From Vulcanimicrobiota bacterium (lineage in GTDB: Bacteria > Vulcanimicrobiota > Vulcanimicrobiia > Vulcanimicrobiales > Vulcanimicrobiaceae): a DNA stretch of 64,000 bases. The notes below the pieces were generated by a model. The model was given only the letters and a program-made list of their open reading frames with translations. It was not told the origin of the DNA and ran no database searches. Positions 27,952 through 36,864 of this stretch are shown here, one piece after another. Within the stretch, counting starts at the first letter, position 1, and each line of letters opens with the position of its first letter. The stretch is taken from contig PLLF01000059.1 in NCBI GenBank assembly GCA_003140855.1, positions 29,686 to 93,685 on the forward strand, in the 5' to 3' direction. Both the position numbers and the translations under genes were made by a program.

Positions 27952-28257
27952 ATGGCTGAACAACTCGTCGCGAAGAAAAGCGAGATTGGTGATGGCGAAG
28001 CGCACCGCTTCGTCGTCGACGGAACCGAAGTGCTGCTCTGCAACGTCGGCGGCGAGATCTATGCCGTTGAAGATATCTGTACGCACGACGGCGGCGCGCT
28101 CGATCAAGGCGAACTGGAAGGCGCGCGCATCGTTTGCCCGCGCCACGGCGCAACCTTTGACGTGCGCACGGGCGAAGCGCTGACGCTGCCGGCCGTCATG
28201 CCGCTGCCGACCTATCCCTTGCGAATCGACGGAGACGACATCTACGTCACTGTCTAG
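27952..28257 (+). CDS. Rieske [2Fe-2S] ferredoxin-like protein
   Basis: CTHDGGALDQGEL and CPRHGATFDVRTGEAL Rieske motifs. Confidence 0.92.
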   Translation: MAEQLVAKKSEIGDGEAHRFVVDGTEVLLCNVGGEIYAVEDICTHDGGALDQGELEGARIVCPRHGATFDVRTGEALTLPAVMPLPTYPLRIDGDDIYVTV

Positions 28258-28267
28258 GCGGCGGCGC

Positions 28268-30511
28268 GTGCGGTTAGTCGTCCGCATCGCCGCGCTCGTT
28301 GTCGCGGTCGCCTTGGTGGCGGTCGCCGCCTACGCGATCAATGCTTTTGCGGGCATGCGCGTCGCCGCACAAACGGCCGGAACGCTTCAAGTCGCAGGGC
28401 TTAGCGCGCCGGTAGAGATCGTTCGCGACAATCGCGACATTCCACACATTCGCGCGCGCAACGATAACGATCTGTTCTTTGCGCAAGGTTTTGCCGAAGG
28501 TTCGGACCGGCTCTTCCAAATGGATTTCATCCGGCGTTTCGTTTACGGGCGGCTTTCTGAAGTCGTCGGATCGCCGGCGCTGCCTGCCGACGAAAACGCG
28601 CGCATCGTCGACATCCGCGGAATCGTGCAACGCCAATGGCTTGCGCTTCGCCCGATGGATCGCGCCATGCTGCAATCCTTCGCGAACGGCGTGAACGCGG
28701 CGATGCGTCAACAGCCGTTGCCGGTTGAGTTTCGCCTTCTGCTGTACCGCCCCGAACCGTGGAAACCGCAGGATTCACTCGCCGCCGGAATGGCGACCGT
28801 TCTCGATTTGATCGATACATGGGACGATGTGATCCGGCGCGACGGTGTCGCCACGCATTTGACGGCGCCGCTGCGCATGACCGACCTCTATACGATCACC
28901 GATCCCGCCTACGACGCGCCGATCGCGCCGCCGCGCCCGATGCCCGTGCCTTCTCTGCAGCCGATGCTCATCGACAAAGCTCTGCAGAGCGCGGCTTCAA
29001 TAGAACGTGCACCGGTCGGCAGCAACGAGTGGGCCGTGGGCGCAAACCGTTCCGCAACCGGACGCGCGCTGCTCGCAAACGATCCTCACCTGCGTCTAGG
29101 TATTCCGGGCGTGTGGTACTTGGTCGATCTGCACTCGCCGCAAATGCACGTCGCGGGCGGCACGCTGCCCGGAACACCCGGCGTGATTCTCGGACATAAC
29201 GACAACGTTGCATGGGGCGCTACCAACGCCACCGTCGTTACCGAAGTGGTCTACCGCACTACGCTAAAAAACGCGCGCACGCGCTGGGAGACCTTTCGGG
29301 TGCGCTTCGGCCGCGATGCCCGGGTGCCATATAAGGAAACCGCGCGCGGCTTCGTCGCACAATCGAACGGCACGATCGCATATTCGGTCGACTGGAATGC
29401 CGTAACGCGACCGCGCTCACCCGTCATCGCTTTTGCCGGGCTCGATCGCGCGCGCTCGGTGAACGAAGCTCTTATTGCTCTGCAAACGTACCCCGGGCCG
29501 CCGCAAAATTTCGTTATCGCCGATCGCAGCGGCGCAGCCGCATACCACATCGCCGGCCTCATTCCAAACGATCCATCCTGGGGTTTGCGCGTGCACGCGG
29601 CAACCGATCCCCACTATCCGTCCATCGGATTCGAAAATATGCCGCACGTGGCAGCTTCGCGCGATGCGCTGCTCTTTACCGCGAACAACCGGACCTACGG
29701 TGACGGATATCCCTACCGCCTGAGCCCGAGTTTTGGGCCGCCATATCGCGCGGCGCGCATAAAAGCGCTGCTCGGTTCGAAGAAGCGTCTCAGCGTTGCG
29801 GACATGGCCGCATTTCAAACCGATACGCTCTCCGCGCCGGAGCGCGATCTCGCACGTGCAACGCTAGCCGCCGTGCGGCGCAAGGGTCTTAGCAATGACC
29901 GCGCGCTTTCACCCTACGTCGCCGCACTGGCGCATTGGAACGGCCGGTTCGATCGGGCCTCGCGCGGCGCTGCGATCGTTTGGGAAACACGGCGAATCGC
30001 GGTAGCGCGCTTGGCCCGCGCGCTCGTGCCGAGTCGCTACCAAGATTACCAAGCCAGCGCGGGCGGTTCGGATTTCATGCTGTTGATGCGACTGCTGCGC
30101 CAAGGACCCGCCCTCGATGCGTTGCTCGTAAAGTCTCTCAGGAGCGCCATCGAAACGGACGGTCTGCGTTTGCTTCAGCCTTGGAGTGAATTCGGAAAAG
30201 TTACGGTCCACCATCCGCTTAATTCGCTGGGTTTTTCATTCTTGAACGGCGCGACACTGCCCGGAGACGGAGACCGCTACTCGGTCCACGTGCAATCGGC
30301 GACGTTCTCGCAAAGTTTTCGAGCCGTATGGGATGTCGGTAATTGGGATGCGGGCGGAATGTCGGTTCCGAGCGGCGAGTCCGGCCAGCCGGGTTCGGGA
30401 CATTACACCGATCAAAGCCCGGGATGGATCGCGCAGCGGGTAGCGCCGCTGCCGTTTAGCGATGCGGCCGTGCGCGCGGCCGCGCGCGTTACGCTAACGC
30501 TGCAACCCTAG
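28268..30511 (+). CDS. Penicillin acylase family protein (Ntn hydrolase)
   Basis: GSNEWAVGANRSATGRALLANDPHLRLGIPGVWY catalytic Ser region; IPHIRARNDNDLFFAQGF. Confidence 0.93.
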   Translation: MRLVVRIAALVVAVALVAVAAYAINAFAGMRVAAQTAGTLQVAGLSAPVEIVRDNRDIPHIRARNDNDLFFAQGFAEGSDRLFQMDFIRRFVYGRLSEVVGSPALPADENARIVDIRGIVQRQWLALRPMDRAMLQSFANGVNAAMRQQPLPVEFRLLLYRPEPWKPQDSLAAGMATVLDLIDTWDDVIRRDGVATHLTAPLRMTDLYTITDPAYDAPIAPPRPMPVPSLQPMLIDKALQSAASIERAPVGSNEWAVGANRSATGRALLANDPHLRLGIPGVWYLVDLHSPQMHVAGGTLPGTPGVILGHNDNVAWGATNATVVTEVVYRTTLKNARTRWETFRVRFGRDARVPYKETARGFVAQSNGTIAYSVDWNAVTRPRSPVIAFAGLDRARSVNEALIALQTYPGPPQNFVIADRSGAAAYHIAGLIPNDPSWGLRVHAATDPHYPSIGFENMPHVAASRDALLFTANNRTYGDGYPYRLSPSFGPPYRAARIKALLGSKKRLSVADMAAFQTDTLSAPERDLARATLAAVRRKGLSNDRALSPYVAALAHWNGRFDRASRGAAIVWETRRIAVARLARALVPSRYQDYQASAGGSDFMLLMRLLRQGPALDALLVKSLRSAIETDGLRLLQPWSEFGKVTVHHPLNSLGFSFLNGATLPGDGDRYSVHVQSATFSQSFRAVWDVGNWDAGGMSVPSGESGQPGSGHYTDQSPGWIAQRVAPLPFSDAAVRAAARVTLTLQP

Positions 30512-31990
30512 CGCCGTATTCGCCCAGCGCAGCGTCGCGATCGTGTCCGGCTTCATGCCCGCACACCAGGTCGTGTAATAGCGACGCGGCGGAACGCTCC
30601 GATCGTCTCCGGCCAACGGATAGCTCAGCACCGGTCCCGCCAACACATGTTTGCATGCAAGCGCAAGTTGCTTCGTAAAATCCGCGCGTTGGGATAACGG
30701 AACCTTATCGAGGAAGAGCAGGAGCCGCGGATGGCCGGCGTCGCTGAACCAGCGGCGAGCTTCTTGCCCTTGCGCATCGTATCCGATGAATACCGGGCGC
30801 AGATCGCCATAAAAATCGATCAGCGACGAAAACCCGTACCCGTCGGTCATCACATCGGCGCGATGCGCTTGCGCCAGCGCGCGTACATCGCGCGCGAGCG
30901 GCGGGTAGGTGAACAATTCAAACGGACCGCCCTCGTTCAGCCGCAGGCCGGCATGACGAACGCCCGCATACACCGCTCCGGGTGCAATTCCCGCAAAGAA
31001 AACCAGCCCGGTGAGCACGATCGCGGGCGCAAATATCCACGCACCGCGCCGCAGCTGTTTCCCGGCGTCCCACCGGACGAACGCTAGACCCAGGCCTGCG
31101 GCCAGTGAAATAAATGGTCCGATGAACCAATAGACTTCGACCGTTTCGCGTAACGCGAGCACGAGCAGCGCGACGCAGAGCGGTAGCGCGGTCCATGTCA
31201 CCAGCGGTTCTTTCGGACGCACCGCAACGATCGTTGCGGCTATCCACAGCCCCGGCGAGAATCCAATCGTGCCGAGCACATAAACAAGGACGGGACCCGC
31301 GAGTTGGATTTTTAGCGCGTGACGCTGCACCAGCGCAAACGTGAACGATATCCATTCGTGCGACGCGTTCCAAAGAAGAAACGGCGACCAGACCGCACAC
31401 GCGATCGCCACGGAAACCGCAACGCCCGGCAGCGCGCTTCTATATTGCTTCGAACAAGCTGCAGCGACTATCCCCAAGACGAGCGCGACCGCAAAGAACC
31501 GCGAAAGCAGCGCCAAACCGAGTGCGATGCCCAAGAGAACAAACCAGGGCCATGCACGGCTGCGGAACGCGCGCGCCGCGCAGTACAGACTGAACGCCCA
31601 CGCCAGCGCAAACGGACCGTCCGGACTGACCATGCCGAATGCAACGATGTTCATCGGCGCCAGTGAAACGGCGAGCGCAGCAATCCATCCCGCGCGGCGA
31701 TCGCCGCTCATTGCGCTTGCCGCACCGGCCGCGGCAATTGCGGCGCCCAAACCGCACAGCACGAACGGCAGACGCACGGCAAACGGCGTGCGTCCCAACC
31801 ATGCAAACGCCGCGATCGCAAAGGCAACCGCGGGCGGATGGTCGACGTAACCGGCCGCTAAGCGCCGGCTCCATTCCCAGTAATAGGCTTCATCGCCCGT
31901 CAGCGGGAGCTTCGCATCGAAGATCGCGCGAAGCGCCGTCACAGCCAGGACGGCGCCCCAAACGATCAAGCCGGTTCGCGATGCGCGCAT
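30494..31990 (-). CDS. ArnT-like/GT39 family membrane glycosyltransferase
   Basis: LPLTGDEAYYWEWSRRLAAGYVDHPPAVAFAIA, multiple TM helices. Confidence 0.85.
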   Translation of the reverse strand: MRASRTGLIVWGAVLAVTALRAIFDAKLPLTGDEAYYWEWSRRLAAGYVDHPPAVAFAIAAFAWLGRTPFAVRLPFVLCGLGAAIAAAGAASAMSGDRRAGWIAALAVSLAPMNIVAFGMVSPDGPFALAWAFSLYCAARAFRSRAWPWFVLLGIALGLALLSRFFAVALVLGIVAAACSKQYRSALPGVAVSVAIACAVWSPFLLWNASHEWISFTFALVQRHALKIQLAGPVLVYVLGTIGFSPGLWIAATIVAVRPKEPLVTWTALPLCVALLVLALRETVEVYWFIGPFISLAAGLGLAFVRWDAGKQLRRGAWIFAPAIVLTGLVFFAGIAPGAVYAGVRHAGLRLNEGGPFELFTYPPLARDVRALAQAHRADVMTDGYGFSSLIDFYGDLRPVFIGYDAQGQEARRWFSDAGHPRLLLFLDKVPLSQRADFTKQLALACKHVLAGPVLSYPLAGDDRSVPPRRYYTTWCAGMKPDTIATLRWANTALGLQR

Positions 31991-32007
31991 GGCGCTACGC
32001 TATTGTT

Positions 32008-32964
32008 CTAGGGCGAAGAGCCCGCCTGCAGCGCCGAAGCGAGGAACGAAAAGATCTTCGGCCATGCTTGCTTCGCCGCCGCAACGTTAGCTTGCGCCGT
32101 GCCCCCGAGCAGAATCTGTATGCCGTTTTGCCCGGCTTGGATCAGCGGCCGCTCGGGGGTTGCGAACAAAAAGATGTGTCCCGCACCATCATACGTTTGA
32201 GAAACGTCTGCATAGGGGTGGTGCTGCGCCTGCAAATACGACATTGCGATCATGCATTGCGCGGGCGAATCCCAGATCTGATCGTCCTGGGCTGCCAAGC
32301 AAAGAACCGGCCCGTGAATATTCTCCAGATGAAACATCGCTGCGGAGACGGCGTTCTTGTCGGCCATCGCCGCAGCGTAACCGGGCCGCAAATCTAAAGG
32401 CTTATGCTGCATGTAGCTTGCGCCCACGGCTTGGGCCATCGCCATGCCATACGGCACAAACGGAACCGGCTTGCCGGCAACCGTCCAAGATGATTGCGGC
32501 ATAGAGACGGGCCCGTTCGGGATGCTTTCCCAACCGAATGGACTGGGCACGTCGGCAACTACCGCGTGAATCTGCGGGTACGTCGAAGCTGCCAGCAGCG
32601 CGAGTTCGCCGCCCTTCGAGATGCCGAAGATCGCGATGCGGTTTGGATCGACGTCGGGCCGTTTCGAAAGCTCGGCCAACGCACCGCCGACTGTTTCGAC
32701 CGGGATGAGTTCCAATAATCTCGGCAGGCCAGGCAATCCGAAATACGCGACCGATGTTGCGACGTATCCGGCATTGGCGAATTGAGGCGCGACGTTTGCC
32801 ATCTGGTCGCCGCCTTCGGAGCCGCCGAGCAAGATGATCGCGGGATGCTTTCCGGGCGTGACCGACGCGCAGATCGTGCCCGTAAACGTTACAGGCTTGG
32901 CGCAATTTGCCGGCAGCCCCGGCATGACGGCCGTCGCAGCCGCTAAGATTATTGACGCAAACAC
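32008..32964 (-). CDS. Secreted alpha/beta hydrolase (BAAT C-terminal/dienelactone hydrolase-like)
   Basis: AIILLGGSEGGDQMA, IAIFGISKGGELALLAAS nucleophile elbow, signal peptide. Confidence 0.82.
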   Translation of the reverse strand: MFASIILAAATAVMPGLPANCAKPVTFTGTICASVTPGKHPAIILLGGSEGGDQMANVAPQFANAGYVATSVAYFGLPGLPRLLELIPVETVGGALAELSKRPDVDPNRIAIFGISKGGELALLAASTYPQIHAVVADVPSPFGWESIPNGPVSMPQSSWTVAGKPVPFVPYGMAMAQAVGASYMQHKPLDLRPGYAAAMADKNAVSAAMFHLENIHGPVLCLAAQDDQIWDSPAQCMIAMSYLQAQHHPYADVSQTYDGAGHIFLFATPERPLIQAGQNGIQILLGGTAQANVAAAKQAWPKIFSFLASALQAGSSP

Positions 32965-32991
32965 GAGAGACTCGCTTTCTTAAGTAGGACG

Positions 32992-33681
32992 TTACGCGCG
33001 AGCGATAAGCCGCTGCGCGATGATACCGCCGGCGTACAAGACGAAGAAATCAATCTCTCCGCGCCGCTTGTCGACGAATGTGAGAATAATGCCGATCAGA
33101 ATTGCGCCGGTGGAGACTTCCGACAATAAGCCCTGAACGAGTGAAGGCTGCGCATTGCCTTGCGCGGCGACGGGAATCAGCCGCGGGATCAGCGCTGGGA
33201 CCTGCGCGGCATAATTGCGGAATCGCTCGCCGTAAGCCGCCTCGAGGACCGCTTCTTCGTGGCGGGCGAGCGCAGTGGTAAAAACCACGTTCGCAACGAC
33301 GATCAGCACGCAGCCCGCGATTGGCGCCATGAGGCCGACGCCGATTGCCAGAAAAACGTTTCCGAGATAGAGCGGATTGCGCACGTAACGGAAAGGCCCG
33401 GCAATCAGCAGCGTATCGCTGAGCGCATCCGCGCTCCAAACGATTCCCGCGCGCAAATAGCTCGAGCCCCAAACGCGTAGGGCGTAACAAAGCGCGGCGC
33501 AAAACGCCGCGAACCCCATGAGAGCCACGGATCCGCCGGCAAGCGGAATGTATCTTCCCTGGGCCGCGACCGAAACAGCCGCGCCGATGAAAAATCCGGC
33601 GAAGTAGATCGCTGCGAAAACCCACGTCCTCCCGCGATACCACCACGGCGACCGATCGAGCGTGGCCTGTGCGGCCGTCAC
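32992..33681 (-). CDS. Isoprenylcysteine methyltransferase-like (PEMT/ICMT) membrane protein
   Basis: GPFRYVRNPLYLGNVFLAIGVGL, EEAVLEAAYGERFRNY. Confidence 0.82.
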   Translation of the reverse strand: MTAAQATLDRSPWWYRGRTWVFAAIYFAGFFIGAAVSVAAQGRYIPLAGGSVALMGFAAFCAALCYALRVWGSSYLRAGIVWSADALSDTLLIAGPFRYVRNPLYLGNVFLAIGVGLMAPIAGCVLIVVANVVFTTALARHEEAVLEAAYGERFRNYAAQVPALIPRLIPVAAQGNAQPSLVQGLLSEVSTGAILIGIILTFVDKRRGEIDFFVLYAGGIIAQRLIARA

Positions 33682-33962
33682 GACGCGCTTTCTTTTTCGA
33701 GCAAGCGCTGCATGTCGCGAACGTGCGCGACAAATGCGGCTCGGCCCGTTTTCGTTAGGCGATAGCGCGTTTGCGGACGCCGGTTGACGAAGACTTTCTC
33801 TTCGGCCAAGTACCCGGCTTCAACGAGTTTCGCAAGGTGCGCGCCGAGGTTGCCGTGCGTCGTCTGAGTCGCTTGCTGCAGATCGCTGAATGTGACCCAA
33901 TCCACGTTCAACAGCTCCGCAATCACTCCCAAACGGATCTTGGAGAGCAGCAGTTCGTCCAC
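33678..33962 (-). CDS. Winged-helix transcriptional regulator (HTH_34-like)
   Basis: LLSKIRLGVIAELLNVDWVTFSDLQQATQTTHGNLGAHLAKLVEAGYLAEEKVFVNRRPQTRYRLTKTGRAAF. Confidence 0.88.
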   Translation of the reverse strand: MDELLLSKIRLGVIAELLNVDWVTFSDLQQATQTTHGNLGAHLAKLVEAGYLAEEKVFVNRRPQTRYRLTKTGRAAFVAHVRDMQRLLEKESAS

Positions 33963-33963
33963 G

Positions 33964-34554
33964 TCAGTCGTGCGCGATCAGGCTGATCAGTCCGAAGCCC
34001 GCGTAACCGAACAGCATCCCCGCGGCGAGCGCATAGCCCGTGTAAGAAGGCATGAAGTTCGCAGCTACCAGCGAGCCGAGCATGATGATCCCGCACGCGA
34101 GCGCCTTGCGGTTTCCGTGCGCGGCGATGAAAAACAGCACGATCGCTGCCGCCACAGTCCAAATTGCGGAACTTGCCCAGGTGGAGAATATCCGGTAGGC
34201 TGCCACATCGGTGAACGCTGCTAATCCGAGCGAGATCCACAACACCGAGAAAAACTCTCGCTGGATCAAGGACAGTCCATCCTTCCTTTTGCCGAGCTGA
34301 CCCCCGCGAATCGCGCTGACCACGATGGCTACGGCAAGCAGCGCAGGCAGCACCCACAACGAGCCGCTCGCGATGCGGCGGTCCACGACCAGTTGTGCCG
34401 TGAGGGTCACGGCCGCAGAAAAAATTCCCCAGACGATGAAAAACTCTCCGCCCACTCGCAGCGAGCGCTCCGAACGGGTCAGGATCCGGTCGACCATCTC
34501 TATGTGGTCGCGAGCGTCTGAGGCGTGCATTGTTTCCATAGTCTCTCCAGTCAA
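33964..34554 (-). CDS. Multipass membrane protein in operon with wHTH regulator
   Basis: 196 aa with several hydrophobic helices; adjacent to and co-directional with the regulator. Confidence 0.65.
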   Translation of the reverse strand: MTGETMETMHASDARDHIEMVDRILTRSERSLRVGGEFFIVWGIFSAAVTLTAQLVVDRRIASGSLWVLPALLAVAIVVSAIRGGQLGKRKDGLSLIQREFFSVLWISLGLAAFTDVAAYRIFSTWASSAIWTVAAAIVLFFIAAHGNRKALACGIIMLGSLVAANFMPSYTGYALAAGMLFGYAGFGLISLIAHD

Positions 34555-34560
34555 AGTTAC

Positions 34561-34614
34561 TCTGTTTTACAGACTTCTCTATATAACGTAGCACTCTGGG
34601 AGCCAAAGGTCAAG
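34561..34614 (-). promoter_or_regulatory. Promoter and palindromic operator of the membrane-protein/wHTH operon
   Basis: TCTGT-TTT-ACAGA 34561-34573; minus-strand TTGACC (34614-34609), 18 nt, TACGTT (34590-34585). Confidence 0.5.
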
Positions 34615-34624
34615 CACCGGCGCG

Positions 34625-34653
34625 TTGACACGCCTCCGGGCGGATGTTAATGT
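34625..34653 (+). promoter_or_regulatory. rplU promoter
   Basis: TTGACA 34625-34630, 17 nt, TAATGT 34648-34653. Confidence 0.7.
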
Positions 34654-34662
34654 TCCAAAGCT

Positions 34663-34980
34663 ATGTACGTGATTATCGAGACGGGCGGCAAGCAGTATAA
34701 GGTCGCTGAAGGCGACGTTATCCGCTGCGACTTGCTGGAGGGCGAGGTCGGAAAAAACGTTACGTTCGACCGCGTCATCCTCGCGAGCAAAGGCGGCGAA
34801 AAAGTTACGCTCGGCTCGCCGCTCGTGAAGGGCGCTTCCGTTACCGGCAAGGTGCTGCGCCAAGATAAAGACCGCAAAATTCTGGTCTTCAAATACAAGC
34901 CCAAGAAGCGCGTGCGCAAACTGACCGGCCACCGCCAGCGCTTCGCCGAAGTCCAAATCACGAAGATCGAGTTGCCCTAA
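34663..34980 (+). CDS. rplU: 50S ribosomal protein L21
   Basis: MYVIIETGGKQYKVAEGDVIRCDLLEGEVGKNVTFDRV...KKRVRKLTGHRQRF. Confidence 0.97.
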   Translation: MYVIIETGGKQYKVAEGDVIRCDLLEGEVGKNVTFDRVILASKGGEKVTLGSPLVKGASVTGKVLRQDKDRKILVFKYKPKKRVRKLTGHRQRFAEVQITKIELP

Positions 34981-34989
34981 CACTTCAGG

Positions 34990-35328
34990 GTGATGAACGT
35001 CACGTTTCGCAAGGACAGCCGGCAACGGCTGTCCTCGCTTTTTGCCGACGGGCACGTCGAGCTGCCCGAAACCAGTTCGGACGAGTTCTCGCTCGTCTGC
35101 GCGGCGGTCTCGGGCATTCTCCAGGCGGCCCGGCTCGGGCTCGAGGCGCACGTCAAAGTTCCGCTGGACGCGACCCAAAGCTCCGGGACCCTCTCGCTGC
35201 GCTGGCCCAGCAGTTGCCGCGAGGACGAGCGGGTCCAAGCAATCGTAGACACGGCGCGGCTGGCGATCGCCCAAATCGCCTCGCAGTATCCGAAGCACGT
35301 TACCTTTATCGAGGAAACAGAAGCCTAA
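34990..35328 (+). CDS. prp: Ribosomal-processing cysteine protease Prp-like (DUF464)
   Basis: VTFRKDS...ADGHVEL...EFSLVCAAVSGILQAARLGL: conserved GH and CAAVS, directly after rplU. Confidence 0.88.
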   Translation: MMNVTFRKDSRQRLSSLFADGHVELPETSSDEFSLVCAAVSGILQAARLGLEAHVKVPLDATQSSGTLSLRWPSSCREDERVQAIVDTARLAIAQIASQYPKHVTFIEETEA

Positions 35329-35388
35329 CCCACCGGGTAAGAGTGAGGGACCGGCTCCGGCCGCGAACCCTTCAATCAGGAGAATTAC

Positions 35389-35637
35389 ATGACAGAGACT
35401 TTTCGCACGCCGCCGGCGGAGCAGCAATGGACCGGAAGCCAAAACAACGGCAACAACGCCGCAAGCAATGAGGCGGGCAAAGCTCTGCTCGTCGGCGTGC
35501 TGGGTGGATTGGCCGCGGCTGCGGGTTACTTAGTGTTCCAGCGGCTCCCCGAGGATCAGAAGGGCCGCCTGCAATCGCAGGCGCGGCAGCTCTTGCAAGA
35601 GCGTATCAGCGAGCTCCGGCGCAACTTTAACGTCTAG
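35389..35637 (+). CDS. Small membrane protein
   Basis: 82 aa with one TM helix (ALLVGVLGGLAAAAGYLVFQRL); AGGAG SD. Confidence 0.6.
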   Translation: MTETFRTPPAEQQWTGSQNNGNNAASNEAGKALLVGVLGGLAAAAGYLVFQRLPEDQKGRLQSQARQLLQERISELRRNFNV

Positions 35638-35888
35638 GTCACATCTTTAGGCGGGCCCGGCGCGATCGGTTCGCTCGGTTCGAGCGGCTCGATCGGCTCG
35701 ATCGACTCGGGCGGAACGGGTTCGGTGGTATCCGCGGCGCGATCCATTTCCCGCAAGAACGATTGCGAGGTATTTTGTACGTCGCGCATCATGCGGCCGG
35801 CTTGGCGCATCACGCCTGGGAGCTTCTTCTCACCAAAGACGAGCAGCGCGAGGACACCGAGAATCGCCATATCCGGTATTGAGAGCAC
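35634..35888 (-). CDS. TatA/TatB-like twin-arginine translocase protein with acidic Pro-rich tail
   Basis: LSIPDMAILGVLALLVFGEKKLPGVMRQAGRMMRDV; start GTG 35888 or ATG 35870. Confidence 0.82.
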   Translation of the reverse strand: MLSIPDMAILGVLALLVFGEKKLPGVMRQAGRMMRDVQNTSQSFLREMDRAADTTEPVPPESIEPIEPLEPSEPIAPGPPKDVT

Positions 35889-35942
35889 TTCCGCAATTTT
35901 TGAGAGGGTTGCCCCGCGACCCTGTGCAAGGTTGCGCGGCCC

Positions 35943-36410
35943 GTGAAGATTATCTATACGCGGGGCAACCGGACGGAGACTCTCGCCTCCCTTTCGACGT
36001 TGCGCAAAATTCTCAATCGGTTTGTCGCGCACCGGGTCTTCTATGAAGTCTCCAGCCGCAACAAGCGCGGGCATGAGTTTTTCTCGGCGAAAAACATCTT
36101 CGTGGTTGGATCGATCGAGATCGTAAACCGGGACTACCTAACGATCACGATCTTCGATGCGCACAACGCCACGCACTCAATTGAGATCCTCAACCCCGCA
36201 ACGATGCGGATTTATGACGAGATGCCCGGCAAAGGCTTCGCGGTGTCATTCATCAGTGAAAGCGAAGGCGGCGTAGAATCGCGCTGCTATCTGCGCGACG
36301 AGGGCGAGGACGGCGAACGCGATATCCATCGCACCGCACTCGAAAAGATCACGCTTCCCCAACTCTTCGAATACTTGGAAGAGATCACCAACACCGATTT
36401 AGTGAAGTAG
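35943..36410 (+). CDS. Conserved-looking hypothetical protein
   Basis: 155 aa soluble ORF, no family recognised; divergent from tatA-like gene. Confidence 0.6.
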   Translation: MKIIYTRGNRTETLASLSTLRKILNRFVAHRVFYEVSSRNKRGHEFFSAKNIFVVGSIEIVNRDYLTITIFDAHNATHSIEILNPATMRIYDEMPGKGFAVSFISESEGGVESRCYLRDEGEDGERDIHRTALEKITLPQLFEYLEEITNTDLVK

Positions 36411-36854
36411 TCTGCCGGCGCGGCGCAGCTCGCGCACGGAGTCCTCGGTGCGGCCCAGGCGCTTGTACGCGACGGCCAAGTTGTGATGCGCGGGTCCGTA
36501 GCGGTCATCGGCCGCGATGGCAGTCTCGTACCGCGCAACCGCCGCCTCTGTTTCACCCGCTTCTAAATGCAGGTTGCCGATATTCACGAGCGCGGGCGCA
36601 TAGCGCGGCCGCACATCGAGCGCAGCTTCGAAAGCCCGTCGCGCTTCGTCGCGCCGCTGCAAGCCGATGAGCGCCACGCCTTGTTTGTTCGAAATGGCAG
36701 CGCGCTCTTCGTCGCGCAGCGTTCCTTCTTCTAATAATGCGCCCAGCCGCTGCAGTGCTTCGTCGTACTCTCCGCGCGCGAGCGCCCGCAGCGCCAGTTC
36801 GTACGGCGTTGGCGGCTTGCGGCGCAAAGGAGCGAGGAAGCGCTGGAGGTTGAA
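36399..36854 (-). CDS. Tetratricopeptide repeat protein
   Basis: NKQGVALIGLQRRDEARRAFEAALDVRPRYAPALVNIGNLHLEAGETEAAVARYETAIAADDRYGPAHHNLAVAYKRLG; GTG start 36854. Confidence 0.85.
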   Translation of the reverse strand, partial: FNLQRFLAPLRRKPPTPYELALRALARGEYDEALQRLGALLEEGTLRDEERAAISNKQGVALIGLQRRDEARRAFEAALDVRPRYAPALVNIGNLHLEAGETEAAVARYETAIAADDRYGPAHHNLAVAYKRLGRTEDSVRELRRAGRLLH

Positions 36855-36864
36855 CACTCGCCCT

